A DNA stretch of 64,000 nucleotides from an uncultured Pseudomonadota bacterium. GTDB taxonomy: Bacteria; Pseudomonadota; Alphaproteobacteria; RF32; CAG-239. The stretch lies in assembly GCA_949295025.1 (NCBI GenBank), contig CASFJK010000001.1:62001-126000 (forward strand), given 5' to 3'. Below are positions 42,451 to 50,790 of the stretch, one piece after another. A program made the translations under genes and the position numbers. Numbering within the stretch: the stretch's first letter is position 1; every line of letters begins with the position of its first letter. The notes beneath the pieces were generated by a model. That model was given only the letters and a program-made list of their open reading frames with translations. It did not search any database and was not told the DNA's origin.

Positions 42451-43917
42451 GTGTTAAAACAATTTTCTGCGTTATTTCTCGGTTTGGCTCTGGTCGGTTG
42501 TTCGACTTCATCTAATGTTAATCATTTAGGGGGAGCAGATGCTTCTTCAACTGATTTTTCAGAAATAAGTTTATCTGAACAAGCAAGTTTCAGAGTTGGT
42601 GTATTGTTACCTCTTTCCGGTGATGCTGCTCGTTATGGAAACGGCTTGAAAAATGCAACCATGTTGGCTTTGGAAGATGTAAAAAATCCTAATCTCATCT
42701 TGCAATATTATGACACCAAAAGCTCAACCGAAGGTGCAAGAACTGCAGTACAAAATGCCATTAATCAGAATGTGCAAATGATTATTGGTCCTTTGAAAAG
42801 CTCTTCCGTTCGCGCTATTTCCGATGAAACAACCCGTAAAAATATTCCTGTTATTGCTTTTTCTACCACAGAAGATGTTTTGCAACCTAGTGTTTATACT
42901 TTAGGGTTGCTTGTTGATGAGCAAGTCAATCGTATTATCTCTTATGCTGTTAAACAAGGTCGTTCTCGTTTGGCTTTGTTGGTTCCGGACAATGCAACCG
43001 GTATTGCTGTGGCCAAAGCTGCCGTTAATGCTGCTCAAAAAAACAATATCATTGTAACCAGAATTGCTTTTTACCCACCTAACACTTCAGATTTTTCAAA
43101 TATTTTAAGAGAAATGACCGATTATGGCACACGTCATGCTCGTATGGAAAAACTTAAAAATTCTTTGAAAGCAAAAGCAGATGCCGGAGATGGAGAATCT
43201 GCCAAAGCTTTGAAACGTGTTTCTACACATGATACTTTAGGCGAAATTGACTTTGATATGGTTCTTATTCCCGAAAAAGGAGCTCAACTAAAATCAGCCA
43301 TTGCTATGTTTGGTTATTATGATGTTTTTGCTCCCGATGTTAAATTTTTGGGAACGTCCCTCTGGGAAAACTCTAAACTCAATAACGAATCAACCATTAT
43401 CGGTAGCTGGTATCCGGCAATTTCGCGTAGTCACAGCAACTATTTTGTAAACAAATACGCTTATGTTTTTGGTGAAAGACCTCAAGCTCTCTATGCTTTA
43501 GGTTATGATGCTGTTGCTCTTGCAAATGCGATTTCTAAACAAGGTGGAAATAATTATACACCTGTAATTACAAATCCGGACGGATATGTTGGTATTAACG
43601 GCATGTTCCGTTTGTTTGAAAACGGACGCAACCAACATAGCATGGATATTGTTGAAGTGAAAAAGACCGGAGATGTGGTGATAGATGAAGCACCAACCCG
43701 TTTTGATTTGACAGATGTATCTACTTTTACCGAAGAGATGGATATTACGGACACTTACCGTGCTCCTCTTATCTTTGGAAAAGATCAAACTTTGGCTCAA
43801 ACGCTTATCTATGGTCATCAATTGAACATGGTTAATCAAGATGATTTATATGAAGCCGAAGAACGTGATAGTATTCGTCGTAGCTTGCAAAAAATGAATA
43901 TTATGGTTGGAAATTAA
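42451..43917 (+). CDS. Penicillin-binding protein activator (LpoA-type) lipoprotein
   Basis: This 488-residue protein starts at GTG 42451 after AGGA. A lipoprotein signal (KQFSALFLGLALVGC) places the lipidated cysteine near residue 17. The rest is a type I periplasmic-binding fold (FRVGVLLPLSGDAARYGNGL, MIIGPLKSSSVRAI, ALYALGYDAVALAN), like the C-terminal domain of LpoA and of amino-acid-binding proteins. The TPR-like N-terminal domain of E. coli LpoA is missing, as is usual in alphaproteobacteria. Position next to rsmI matches the family. It is expected at the outer membrane, facing the periplasm, and may stimulate the class A PBP at 28143; this is inferred. Confidence 0.85.
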   Translation: MLKQFSALFLGLALVGCSTSSNVNHLGGADASSTDFSEISLSEQASFRVGVLLPLSGDAARYGNGLKNATMLALEDVKNPNLILQYYDTKSSTEGARTAVQNAINQNVQMIIGPLKSSSVRAISDETTRKNIPVIAFSTTEDVLQPSVYTLGLLVDEQVNRIISYAVKQGRSRLALLVPDNATGIAVAKAAVNAAQKNNIIVTRIAFYPPNTSDFSNILREMTDYGTRHARMEKLKNSLKAKADAGDGESAKALKRVSTHDTLGEIDFDMVLIPEKGAQLKSAIAMFGYYDVFAPDVKFLGTSLWENSKLNNESTIIGSWYPAISRSHSNYFVNKYAYVFGERPQALYALGYDAVALANAISKQGGNNYTPVITNPDGYVGINGMFRLFENGRNQHSMDIVEVKKTGDVVIDEAPTRFDLTDVSTFTEEMDITDTYRAPLIFGKDQTLAQTLIYGHQLNMVNQDDLYEAEERDSIRRSLQKMNIMVGN

Positions 43918-43948
43918 AAAAATTCTTGTCTGAAAAGATAAATATTGC

Positions 43949-43977
43949 TTGAAATCTCTTCTGTTTTCGGCAATATT
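43949..43977 (+). promoter_or_regulatory. Promoter for the 4.5S RNA gene
   Basis: TTGAAA (43949-43954) and AATATT (43972-43977) are 17 bp apart. A start 7-8 bases after the -10 box would fall at 43985, exactly where the RNA terminal stem begins. Confidence 0.55.
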
Positions 43978-43984
43978 ACCCAAA

Positions 43985-44071
43985 GGAGGACATTGGGTTG
44001 ATATGTCGCCAACCCGGTCAGGTCCGGAAGGAAGCAGCCGTAACGATTTTAATCAAGGCTATATGTCCTCC
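43985..44071 (+). ncRNA. ffs: 4.5S signal recognition particle RNA
   Basis: The conserved SRP domain IV core is visible: GGTCAGGTCCGGAAGGAAGC with the GGAA tetraloop and the two asymmetric internal loops, followed by CAGCCGTAA. The ends close as GGAGGACA (43985-43992) with TGTCCTCC (44064-44071), giving about 87 nt, the short bacterial type. It binds Ffh and targets membrane proteins. A T-run after 44075 may terminate it. It sits just upstream of dnaX, a common order. Confidence 0.95.
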
Positions 44072-44102
44072 ACCGTTTTTTTGATGAGATGATTTAGATA
44101 AT

Positions 44103-45815
44103 ATGGCTGAAGAAAATTCTGATAATCAATATGTGGTGCTTGCCAGAAAGTATCGTCCGCAGACTTTTGAAGATTTGCTCGGGCAAGATGCTTTAGTGCA
44201 AACTTTAACCAACGCTATAAAGAACAATCGTCTTCATCACGCTTATATTCTCACCGGAATCCGTGGTGTGGGTAAAACCACAACAGCCCGCATTATCGCT
44301 AAGGCTCTCAACTGTATTGGTCCTGACGCTCAAGATGGTCCGACCATTCATCCTTGCGGTAAATGTGAAAATTGTAAGGCTATTGCCGAAGGTAGACATA
44401 TTGATGTTTTGGAGCTCGATGCGGCTTCTCGTACCGGTGTGGATGATATCCGCGAAATTTTGGATGGTGTACGCTATAAACCAACTAATGCACGCTATAA
44501 AGTTTACATCATCGACGAAGTGCACATGCTCTCTAAAAGTGCTTTCAATGCTTTGCTCAAAACTTTGGAAGAGCCACCTTCTCACGTCAAATTTATTTTC
44601 GCTACAACCGAAATCAGAAAAGTTCCGGTTACCGTTCTTTCTCGTTGCCAGCGCTTTGATTTGCAACGCTTGACCGTTGATACCTTGTTTAACCACTTTA
44701 AAAACATTATTGGTAAAGAAGGTTTGCAAGCTGAAGATGAGGCTTTACAGATTATTGCCAAAGCTGCTGATGGTTCTTGCCGCGATGGTTTGTCCTTACT
44801 TGACCAAGCAATTTCTTTAAGTTCCGGCATGATTAAAACCGAAACGGTTAAAAATATGATTGGTTTGGCTGATCGTAATCAGACTTTTGATTTGTTTGAA
44901 TCTCTTGTTGCCGGTAAGGTCGACGAGGTTTTGAAAAACCTCAAAGAGCAATATAAAAACGGTGCTAATCCAACCACTTTATTACAAGATTTGGTTAACA
45001 TTACTCACATGGTTGCTAAAGCTAAAATCGTGCCTTCTTCCATTGATGATGATAATTTAGCCGAATCAGAAAAAGAACTTTGCCGTAAACTTTCCGGCTC
45101 AATCTCAATTGCCATTCTTTCCAAAATTTGGCAAATGCTTCTCAAAGGTATTTCTGAGTTGGCCATTGCTCCTGTGCAAATTGATGCTCTGGAAATGATA
45201 CTTATTCGTGTGGCCTACTCTGCATCTCTACCGACACCTTTTGAGATTTTAAACGACGTAAAAAAAAACTCTAGCTTAAGCTTCTCGGCTGAAAAAAAAA
45301 CTGAATCCTCGCCTTCGGTGCTGATTGCATCACATGCGGCGGCGTTGGCTGAAAATGAAAACGCTTCGCTGGAAACAGAAGCTAAAGTTTCTTTCAAATC
45401 TCCTGAAGAAATGGCTGCCTATTTTGAGCAACACAAAAAGATTTTGCTCACCTATGCTATTAAAAACGATATTGCCATTCAAGAATTTGCCGATGGCTTT
45501 ATCAAAATGACCATTTCTGAAAAAATTTCCAATGATTTTATTTTAAATCTGCATAAAGAATTGGAAAACGCTACCGGCAAAGCATGGAAGATTGAAACTT
45601 TGCGCGGGCAAATGGGTCAAACCATGGCCGCCAAAGAACATGCCAAAGAAGAAGAAAATAAAAAAAGCGTGGCAGAATATCCTTTGGTTAAAGCTATTTT
45701 GGCTGAATTTAAAGGCTCTAAAATTGATTTATTAACTCGTATTAAACAACTGGATGAAGAAGAAGGGACTCAACTTTCTGATGAATCCGAACCTTTTTTT
45801 GATGAGGAACTCTAA
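44103..45815 (+). CDS. dnaX: DNA polymerase III gamma/tau subunit
   Basis: This 570-residue clamp-loader ATPase shows LARKYRPQTFEDLLGQ, Walker A GIRGVGKTTTAR, a four-Cys zinc site (CIG...CGKCENC), Walker B KVYIIDEVHMLS and the SRC motif LSRCQRFDLQ. The C-terminal part from about residue 400 is the tau-specific region that contacts polymerase and helicase. Two runs of nine A residues (45260-45268 and 45292-45300) lie right at the gamma/tau boundary. Both shifted frames stop within a few codons after the first run and the +1 frame stops at once after the second, so slippage would give gamma-like products of about 390-400 residues. ybaB begins 2 bp after the stop, followed by recR. Confidence 0.95.
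   Translation: MAEENSDNQYVVLARKYRPQTFEDLLGQDALVQTLTNAIKNNRLHHAYILTGIRGVGKTTTARIIAKALNCIGPDAQDGPTIHPCGKCENCKAIAEGRHIDVLELDAASRTGVDDIREILDGVRYKPTNARYKVYIIDEVHMLSKSAFNALLKTLEEPPSHVKFIFATTEIRKVPVTVLSRCQRFDLQRLTVDTLFNHFKNIIGKEGLQAEDEALQIIAKAADGSCRDGLSLLDQAISLSSGMIKTETVKNMIGLADRNQTFDLFESLVAGKVDEVLKNLKEQYKNGANPTTLLQDLVNITHMVAKAKIVPSSIDDDNLAESEKELCRKLSGSISIAILSKIWQMLLKGISELAIAPVQIDALEMILIRVAYSASLPTPFEILNDVKKNSSLSFSAEKKTESSPSVLIASHAAALAENENASLETEAKVSFKSPEEMAAYFEQHKKILLTYAIKNDIAIQEFADGFIKMTISEKISNDFILNLHKELENATGKAWKIETLRGQMGQTMAAKEHAKEEENKKSVAEYPLVKAILAEFKGSKIDLLTRIKQLDEEEGTQLSDESEPFFDEEL
45260..45300 (+). other. Two A9 tracts in dnaX, candidate slippage sites
   Basis: Nine A residues at 45260-45268 and nine at 45292-45300, 23 bp apart, start at codons 386 and 397. 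After the first, an added A leads to TAG at 45272-45274 and a lost A to TAA at 45277-45279. After the second, an added A leads directly to TGA. This is the boundary between the ATPase core (domains I-III) and the tau tail. Confidence 0.55.
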
Positions 45816-45817
45816 CA

Positions 45818-46138
45818 ATGATGAATATTCAAGGCATTATGAAACAAGCTCAAATGATGCAAAAGAAAATGGAAGAAGCCCAAGAAAAAGCAGCTCAAGA
45901 GGAAGTTAACGGAACAAGCGGCGGCGGCATGGTTAATGTTACGCTCAACGGTAAATTTGAAATGAAAAAAATCTCTCTTGATAAATCTCTTATCAATGCC
46001 GATGAAGTTGATATTTTGGAAGATTTGATTATGGCTGCTTATAACGATGCCAAAAACAAAGTTGATGAAAACTTGAACAAAACCATTTCTTCGGTTACCG
46101 GCGGCTTGAATATTCCGGGTTTGAAACTTCCTTTCTAA
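45818..46138 (+). CDS. ybaB: YbaB/EbfC nucleoid-associated protein
   Basis: This 106-residue protein begins NIQGIMKQAQMMQKKMEEAQ, the amphipathic N-terminal helix of the family. It then has VNGTSGGGMVNVTLNGKFEM and the central strand-helix elements of the tweezer-shaped dimer. It binds DNA and sits between dnaX and recR, its standard location. Adjacent ATGs at 45818 and 45821 are both possible. The gap to dnaX is 2 bp and to recR 9 bp, so all three form one operon. Confidence 0.94.
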   Translation: MMNIQGIMKQAQMMQKKMEEAQEKAAQEEVNGTSGGGMVNVTLNGKFEMKKISLDKSLINADEVDILEDLIMAAYNDAKNKVDENLNKTISSVTGGLNIPGLKLPF

Positions 46139-46147
46139 GGCACTAAT

Positions 46148-46741
46148 ATGGCAGGTCAAGATATTGAAAAACTTATAAAATTGGTGTCAAAACTTCCGTC
46201 TCTGGGTACTCGTTCAGCACGACGTATTGTTTTGCAACTTATAAAGAAGCGCGAATCCTTGCTTTTGCCTTTAATTGAGGCTATGACGCAAGTGGCAGAC
46301 AATATCAAGACCTGCGAAATTTGCGGTAATTATGATACTACCAGCCCTTGCTCGATTTGCTCTTCGGCACTCCGTGAGCCTCATCTTCTTTGCGTGGTAC
46401 AAGATGTAGCAGACCTATGGGCGATGGAGCGTGTTTCATTCTTCAAAGGTAAATATCATGTCTTAGGCGGTGTTTTATCAGCTCTGGATGGGGTTGCACC
46501 CGAAGACCTGAATATTGAGCCGCTGGTTGAAAGAATTCGCTCTGAGGGCATTACAGAGGTCATTTTAGCCTTGCCGGCAACGGTTGATGGACAAATCACA
46601 TCTCACTACTTGGTTTCACGCCTTAAGGACTCTAACGTTAAAATAACGACCTTAGCGCAGGGAATCCCGATGGGGGCAGAACTTGATTATATGGACGAAG
46701 GCACCATTCAGCTTGCCCTCAACTCCCGCAAGCTCCTCTAA
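46148..46741 (+). CDS. recR: Recombination protein RecR
   Basis: This 197-residue protein has an N-terminal helix-hairpin-helix (LVSKLPSLGTRSARRIVLQL), a four-cysteine zinc finger (CEICGNYDTTSPCSIC) and a TOPRIM domain with LLCVVQDVADLWAME. The Walker B-like region ITEVILALPATVDGQIT and the C-terminal GIPMGAELDYMDEGTI complete it. RecR forms a ring that works with RecO and RecF (recF is at 10273) to load RecA. It ends the dnaX-ybaB-recR operon. A GC-rich segment without a clear gene follows. Confidence 0.96.
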   Translation: MAGQDIEKLIKLVSKLPSLGTRSARRIVLQLIKKRESLLLPLIEAMTQVADNIKTCEICGNYDTTSPCSICSSALREPHLLCVVQDVADLWAMERVSFFKGKYHVLGGVLSALDGVAPEDLNIEPLVERIRSEGITEVILALPATVDGQITSHYLVSRLKDSNVKITTLAQGIPMGAELDYMDEGTIQLALNSRKLL

Positions 46742-46938
46742 CGAACACGGCGTGTTCGACGGCATCAATTTTGTCTCAGCGCCTTGTGGACCGCGATGCT
46801 CTTTTCGTTCTGGGCGGTGTTTTGTGCCTTGAGTAGAGTAAAGAAGAGCCAGCTCGACCGCATCGGTTTGATGGCTGCTCTGCCCGTGCCGAGAACAATC
46901 ACCATTTTTGACGAAGAGTTTGTGCCTTTTATAAACAG
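46742..46938. other. GC-rich block of unknown nature after recR
   Basis: About 197 bp is visibly richer in G and C than the surrounding sequence. It opens with a perfect inverted repeat CGAACAC-GGC-GTGTTCG (46742-46758). Neither strand offers a convincing gene: the plus-strand frame from 46784 runs on into the antisense of cvpA, and the minus strand has only a 46-codon frame ending at about 46767. It could be a structured RNA, a decayed gene fragment or a repeat element. The recR-cvpA terminator follows at 46939-46966. Confidence 0.4.
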
Positions 46939-46966
46939 AAAAAAGCTCCCGTTTGGGAGCTTTTTC
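46939..46966. terminator. Bidirectional rho-independent terminator
   Basis: AAAAAAGCTCCC (46939-46950) and GGGAGCTTTTT (46955-46965) form a stem with a GTTT loop, with A- and T-tracts on each side. It separates the recR side from the convergent cvpA. Confidence 0.9.
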
Positions 46967-47734
46967 TTATTCTACTGTGTTTTCTATCAGCCTATCCAAA
47001 TTGCCTCTTTCACTATCATTATAGCTTTTAGCTTTGGCGGCTTCTTCTTGTTTCTTTTTCTTTTCAGCCTCTATTTTTTCATTAACCTTACTATTATCAA
47101 TAACCTTGACGGGTTCTTTTTTCTTGGCGACTTTTGGCTGAGCCAGCATCTCAAACAAAACATCTATATCTGTTTTGCTTTGTTCGTCATATTCAACTTT
47201 CTCGTCACTTTCCTCTTCAACACCGCTCACAGCTCTGGTTTTATCTCTTATTTTAGCTAATGTTGACTCAGGTATCAAATCTTCTATCGGTTTGGCAAAT
47301 GAGCCTGCTATGTTGAAGTATTTTGACTCTTGCATAACTTTGGCTTGATTTTCTTTGGGAACCATCCAGTTGATTAAGATATATACCAAAACAACCAATA
47401 AAAAGGCTCTGAAAATGCCGAAGAATAATCCTAAAACGCGGTCTAAACCACTTAATTTGCTCTTGCGAATCGAACCAATTATCTTAGATGTGAGAATAAT
47501 CCAGATGATGAAAAATAAAATGACTATGCCGGAGGCTGTGGCAACCGCAGCAGCCGAACTATTTTCAATATATTTCTCTGCAAAAGGTGTACACATCGGC
47601 ATAAGATAGATAACAGCAATAATGGCTAAAACCCAGCCGATTATTGATAAAACTTCTTTAATCAGCCCTCTACCCAAAGCTATCAGTGCAGAAATGGCAA
47701 CAATGATTAAAATTGCAATATCCAGACTATTCAT
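46967..47734 (-). CDS. cvpA: CvpA family inner-membrane protein
   Basis: This 255-residue protein has four predicted membrane helices in its first 130 residues. It opens with the CvpA pattern SLDIAILIIVAISALIALGRG and IKEVLSIIGWVLAIIAV, and KLSGLDRVLGLFFGIFRAFL is the conserved cytoplasmic-loop motif. The charged C-terminal tail (about 160-255) is Lys/Glu-rich and may be disordered. CvpA is needed for colicin V production in E. coli and is linked to envelope stress. In many relatives purF is adjacent; here it is not. It is downstream of radA by 12 bp on the same strand. Confidence 0.88.
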   Translation of the reverse strand: MNSLDIAILIIVAISALIALGRGLIKEVLSIIGWVLAIIAVIYLMPMCTPFAEKYIENSSAAAVATASGIVILFFIIWIILTSKIIGSIRKSKLSGLDRVLGLFFGIFRAFLLVVLVYILINWMVPKENQAKVMQESKYFNIAGSFAKPIEDLIPESTLAKIRDKTRAVSGVEEESDEKVEYDEQSKTDIDVLFEMLAQPKVAKKKEPVKVIDNSKVNEKIEAEKKKKQEEAAKAKSYNDSERGNLDRLIENTVE

Positions 47735-47746
47735 TGATTTTTTCCT

Positions 47747-49120
47747 TTAATTAAACCAATTTATCAGGCGTTGAACATTTCCGATTTCATACACGTTCAT
47801 ATCTGTATGCAGACCGGATTTTTTATCTTTACTATGCGTTGGAGGAACAATGCAGCTTGCGAATCCTAGCTTTTGTGCCTCTTTTAATCTTAAAGAAGGT
47901 TGAGTTACGGCTCTTATCTCGCCGGACAAACCAATCTCGCCAAAAATAACCATATCATGCGGTAAGGGTTTGTTGGTCATAGAAGAAATAACAGCCATGG
48001 CAACAGCTAAATCTGCCGCAGGTTCGGTTATTCTCAAACCACCGGCAATATTAAGATAAACGTCTTGAGAGCTCAAATTCATGCCGCATCTTGCTTCTAA
48101 AACAGCCAAAACCATGGCTAATCTGTTAGAATCCCAACCGACAACGGCTCTTTTGGGACTAGCATAGCCCGTGGGACTGACAAGAGCTTGAATTTCCACT
48201 AATACCGGTCTAGAACCTTCTATTCCTGCGAAGACGCAAGAACCAGATATATTTCCTTGTCTTTCTGCCAAGAATAGTGCTGAAGGATTTTCAACTTCTA
48301 CCAACCCTTGATCCTGCATTTCAAAGACACCAATCTCATCGGTGGCGCCGAAACGGTTTTTAACCGCACGCAAAATACGGAAATGATGCCCTCTTTCGCC
48401 CTCAAAATACAATACGGTATCTACCATGTGCTCTAAAACGCGCGGACCAGCAATAGAGCCTTGTTTGGTCACATGCCCCACAACAAATAAGGTAAAACCT
48501 TTTCTTTTTGCAAGCTTGATTAACTCATAGGAACAAGCCCTCACCTGCGTTACACTGCCGGGAGTGGATTCAACATCTTCCAAATACATGGTTTGGATAG
48601 AGTCAATAATCACCACATTGGCATTGGCTTTTTCTAATGTTGCAACAATATCTCTAATATCAGTTGCCGAGGCCAAATGTACTGGAGCTTTTTCTAAACC
48701 CAATCTTTTGGCTCTTATTCTCACTTGGTCAATTGCCTCTTCTCCAGAAATATAAAATACTTCCGGTTTGCTTGGCAATTCTGCTACTTTGGCGCAGGCT
48801 TGCAACAATAATGTGGATTTGCCTATTCCAGGGTCACCCCCCACCAAAATAACTGAACCGGCAACCAAACCTCCGCCACAAACGCGGTCAAGTTCTTTGA
48901 TGCCGGTTGATAATCTTTCTAAATTTTCTTCAGCTCCGGTTAAAGGAACAAAGTCTATCATTTTGCCTTTGTGCTTGGGTGTGAGGTTGGAAAAGCCCTC
49001 TCCGCCCACTTGTTCTTCAACAATGGTGTTCCATTCGCCGCAAGCATCGCATTTGCCTTGCCATTTAGGATATACGGCACCGCAATTTTGGCAGACAAAA
49101 TCTGTTCCCTTCTTTGCCAA
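47747..49120 (-). CDS. radA: DNA repair protein RadA
   Basis: This 457-residue protein has the complete RadA/Sms layout. An N-terminal zinc finger (FVCQNCGAVYPKWQGKCDAC) comes first, then the RecA-like ATPase with Walker A VGGDPGIGKSTLL and Walker B NVVIIDSIQTMY. The RadA-specific KNRFGATDEIGVFEM and a C-terminal Lon-like domain (DVYLNIAGGLRITEPAADLA) follow. It drives branch migration of recombination intermediates. It starts 3 bp after the mlaF stop and precedes cvpA, all on the minus strand. Confidence 0.96.
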   Translation of the reverse strand: MAKKGTDFVCQNCGAVYPKWQGKCDACGEWNTIVEEQVGGEGFSNLTPKHKGKMIDFVPLTGAEENLERLSTGIKELDRVCGGGLVAGSVILVGGDPGIGKSTLLLQACAKVAELPSKPEVFYISGEEAIDQVRIRAKRLGLEKAPVHLASATDIRDIVATLEKANANVVIIDSIQTMYLEDVESTPGSVTQVRACSYELIKLAKRKGFTLFVVGHVTKQGSIAGPRVLEHMVDTVLYFEGERGHHFRILRAVKNRFGATDEIGVFEMQDQGLVEVENPSALFLAERQGNISGSCVFAGIEGSRPVLVEIQALVSPTGYASPKRAVVGWDSNRLAMVLAVLEARCGMNLSSQDVYLNIAGGLRITEPAADLAVAMAVISSMTNKPLPHDMVIFGEIGLSGEIRAVTQPSLRLKEAQKLGFASCIVPPTHSKDKKSGLHTDMNVYEIGNVQRLINWFN

Positions 49121-49123
49121 AGC

Positions 49124-49888
49124 CTAAACCTCCACTTTTATCGGACCTTCAGAACTACCGTTAATAAACTGACGGACATATTCGTTATTGGTTTTATCAA
49201 GCTCTTTTACTGTTCCTTGCCAGATGATTTTACCTTTATACAACATGGCTATTCTATCGGCAATTTTACGGGCAGAGGCCATATCGTGGGTAATGGTCAA
49301 AGCCGTAGCACCCAAACCTTTAACCGATTCAATAATCAAACCATTAATTACGTCAGACATAATCGGGTCCAAACCTGTGGTCGGTTCATCAAAAAAGATG
49401 ATTTCCGGACGTGTAGCTATAGCTCTTGCCAAACCGACACGTTTTTGCATACCACCGGAAAGCTCTGATGGAGATAAATCGGCAACATCCGGCGCTAAAC
49501 CAACTTGACGCAAAACGCGAATAGCTTCCATTTTGGCATTTTTCTTATCCATTTTTTTATTTTCTAACAAGCCAAAAGCCACATTTTCCCATACACTCAA
49601 GCTATCAAACAAAGCGCCGCCTTGAAACAACATGCCCATCTTTGAATGAAGTTTTTCTTTTTCCTTCTCAGAAACACCAACAACTTCTTCATCATCAACC
49701 AAAATAGAACCTTTATCTGGTGTTAAAATACCTTGAATACATTTAATCAGGACTGATTTTCCGGTACCAGAACCACCGATAACGACCAGAGATTCTCCTT
49801 TTTTGATTTCTAAATCAACGCCATCCAAAACAACCTTACGGCCAAATGCTTTGTGAAGATCGGTTATTTTTATTTTTGTATCACTCAT
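49124..49888 (-). CDS. mlaF: ABC transporter ATP-binding protein MlaF
   Basis: This 254-residue ABC ATPase has Walker A IGGSGTGKSVLIKC, the signature LSGGMQKRVGLARAIA and Walker B IIFFDEPTTGLDPI, followed by the D-loop and the switch His (LTITHDMASAR). It powers MlaE in phospholipid transport between the two membranes. It lies 21 bp after mlaE and 3 bp before radA. The substrate-binding MlaD gene, which normally follows, is not present in this window. Confidence 0.94.
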   Translation of the reverse strand: MSDTKIKITDLHKAFGRKVVLDGVDLEIKKGESLVVIGGSGTGKSVLIKCIQGILTPDKGSILVDDEEVVGVSEKEKEKLHSKMGMLFQGGALFDSLSVWENVAFGLLENKKMDKKNAKMEAIRVLRQVGLAPDVADLSPSELSGGMQKRVGLARAIATRPEIIFFDEPTTGLDPIMSDVINGLIIESVKGLGATALTITHDMASARKIADRIAMLYKGKIIWQGTVKELDKTNNEYVRQFINGSSEGPIKVEV

Positions 49889-49909
49889 TTTATTTTCTCC
49901 ACTTGAAGC

Positions 49910-50689
49910 TTATTTTGAAAAGAACATACCGGTAATGATATAGTTGAAAATCAAAATCAAAATTGATGAAGACACAACAGCATTGGTTGTGGCATCACCC
50001 ACACCTTGAGCTCCACCTTTAGATTTGAAACCATTGTAGCAACCCATAACAGCAATAATAAAACCAAAAACAGCAGCTTTGACAACACCGGTGGTGATAT
50101 CCAAAGCTTCTAAGTTATCAATGGTAGATTTAATATAATTTGCAGGATTGAAACCTAACTGATAAACACCAACAACATAACCACCAAAGATACCTATTAC
50201 GTCACCAATCAAAACCAACAAAGGCAACACTATTACGGCGGCAACAATACGCGGTGTAATCAAATATTTATAAGGGTTGGTTGACAATGTTGTTAAAGCA
50301 TCTATTTGTTCGGTTACACGCATAGTACCAATTTCGGCAGCCATAGCAGCACCTATACGACCAGCAACCATCAAGGCAGACAAAACAGGTGCCAACTCAC
50401 GTGTAACGGAAATCAAAACTACGGAAGCAACCGCACTTTCTGCTCCAAAGCGTGAAAAGCCGGAATAACTCTGAATAGCAATAACCATACCGGCAAAAAT
50501 GGTGGTCAAACCAACAACTGGTAAAGAATAAAAGCCAATATCCATAACTTGACGCAAGAAATTGCGAATATAAAAAGGAGGCATAAAGCAATTGGCAACC
50601 GAACGAATCACAAAGATGGATAATTCACCCAAACTTGAGAAAAATTTTACTAACGGTTTTCCCAATTTACGTAAAAATTTTTGAATCAT
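49910..50689 (-). CDS. mlaE: MlaE family lipid transport permease
   Basis: This 259-residue protein has about five membrane helices and the MlaE pattern. FYSLPVVGLTTIFAGMVIAI is the interface helix, RELAPVLSALMVAGRIGAAM the conserved cytoplasmic motif, and AEIGTMRVTEQIDALTTLST the following loop. It forms the inner-membrane channel of the phospholipid transport system, paired with MlaF downstream. The N-terminal region (IQKFLRKLGKPLVKFFSSL) is an amphipathic helix. The gap of 101 bp to hprK upstream suggests a new transcription unit. Confidence 0.93.
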   Translation of the reverse strand: MIQKFLRKLGKPLVKFFSSLGELSIFVIRSVANCFMPPFYIRNFLRQVMDIGFYSLPVVGLTTIFAGMVIAIQSYSGFSRFGAESAVASVVLISVTRELAPVLSALMVAGRIGAAMAAEIGTMRVTEQIDALTTLSTNPYKYLITPRIVAAVIVLPLLVLIGDVIGIFGGYVVGVYQLGFNPANYIKSTIDNLEALDITTGVVKAAVFGFIIAVMGCYNGFKSKGGAQGVGDATTNAVVSSSILILIFNYIITGMFFSK

Positions 50690-50790
50690 CGTATATATAC
50701 TTTCAAACAGATTAATCTAAATTGATGTTATATTATGACTTCATCTTTGATAAATCAACAAACTTATCAAACTTATCAAACCATTAAAGG

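Noticed and set aside
44205..44729. Minus-strand frame inside dnaX
   Set aside because: Antisense to the conserved ATPase core of DnaX; no ribosome-binding site or recognisable domain.
46784..47260. Plus-strand frame of 158 codons after recR
   Set aside because: Most of it is antisense to cvpA and crosses a bidirectional terminator; the translation is Phe-rich with no recognisable motif.
50755..50785. Short direct repeats (CAAACTTAT-type, three copies) in the hprK-mlaE gap
   Set aside because: Only about nine bases each and imperfect; too short to call a functional repeat or array.
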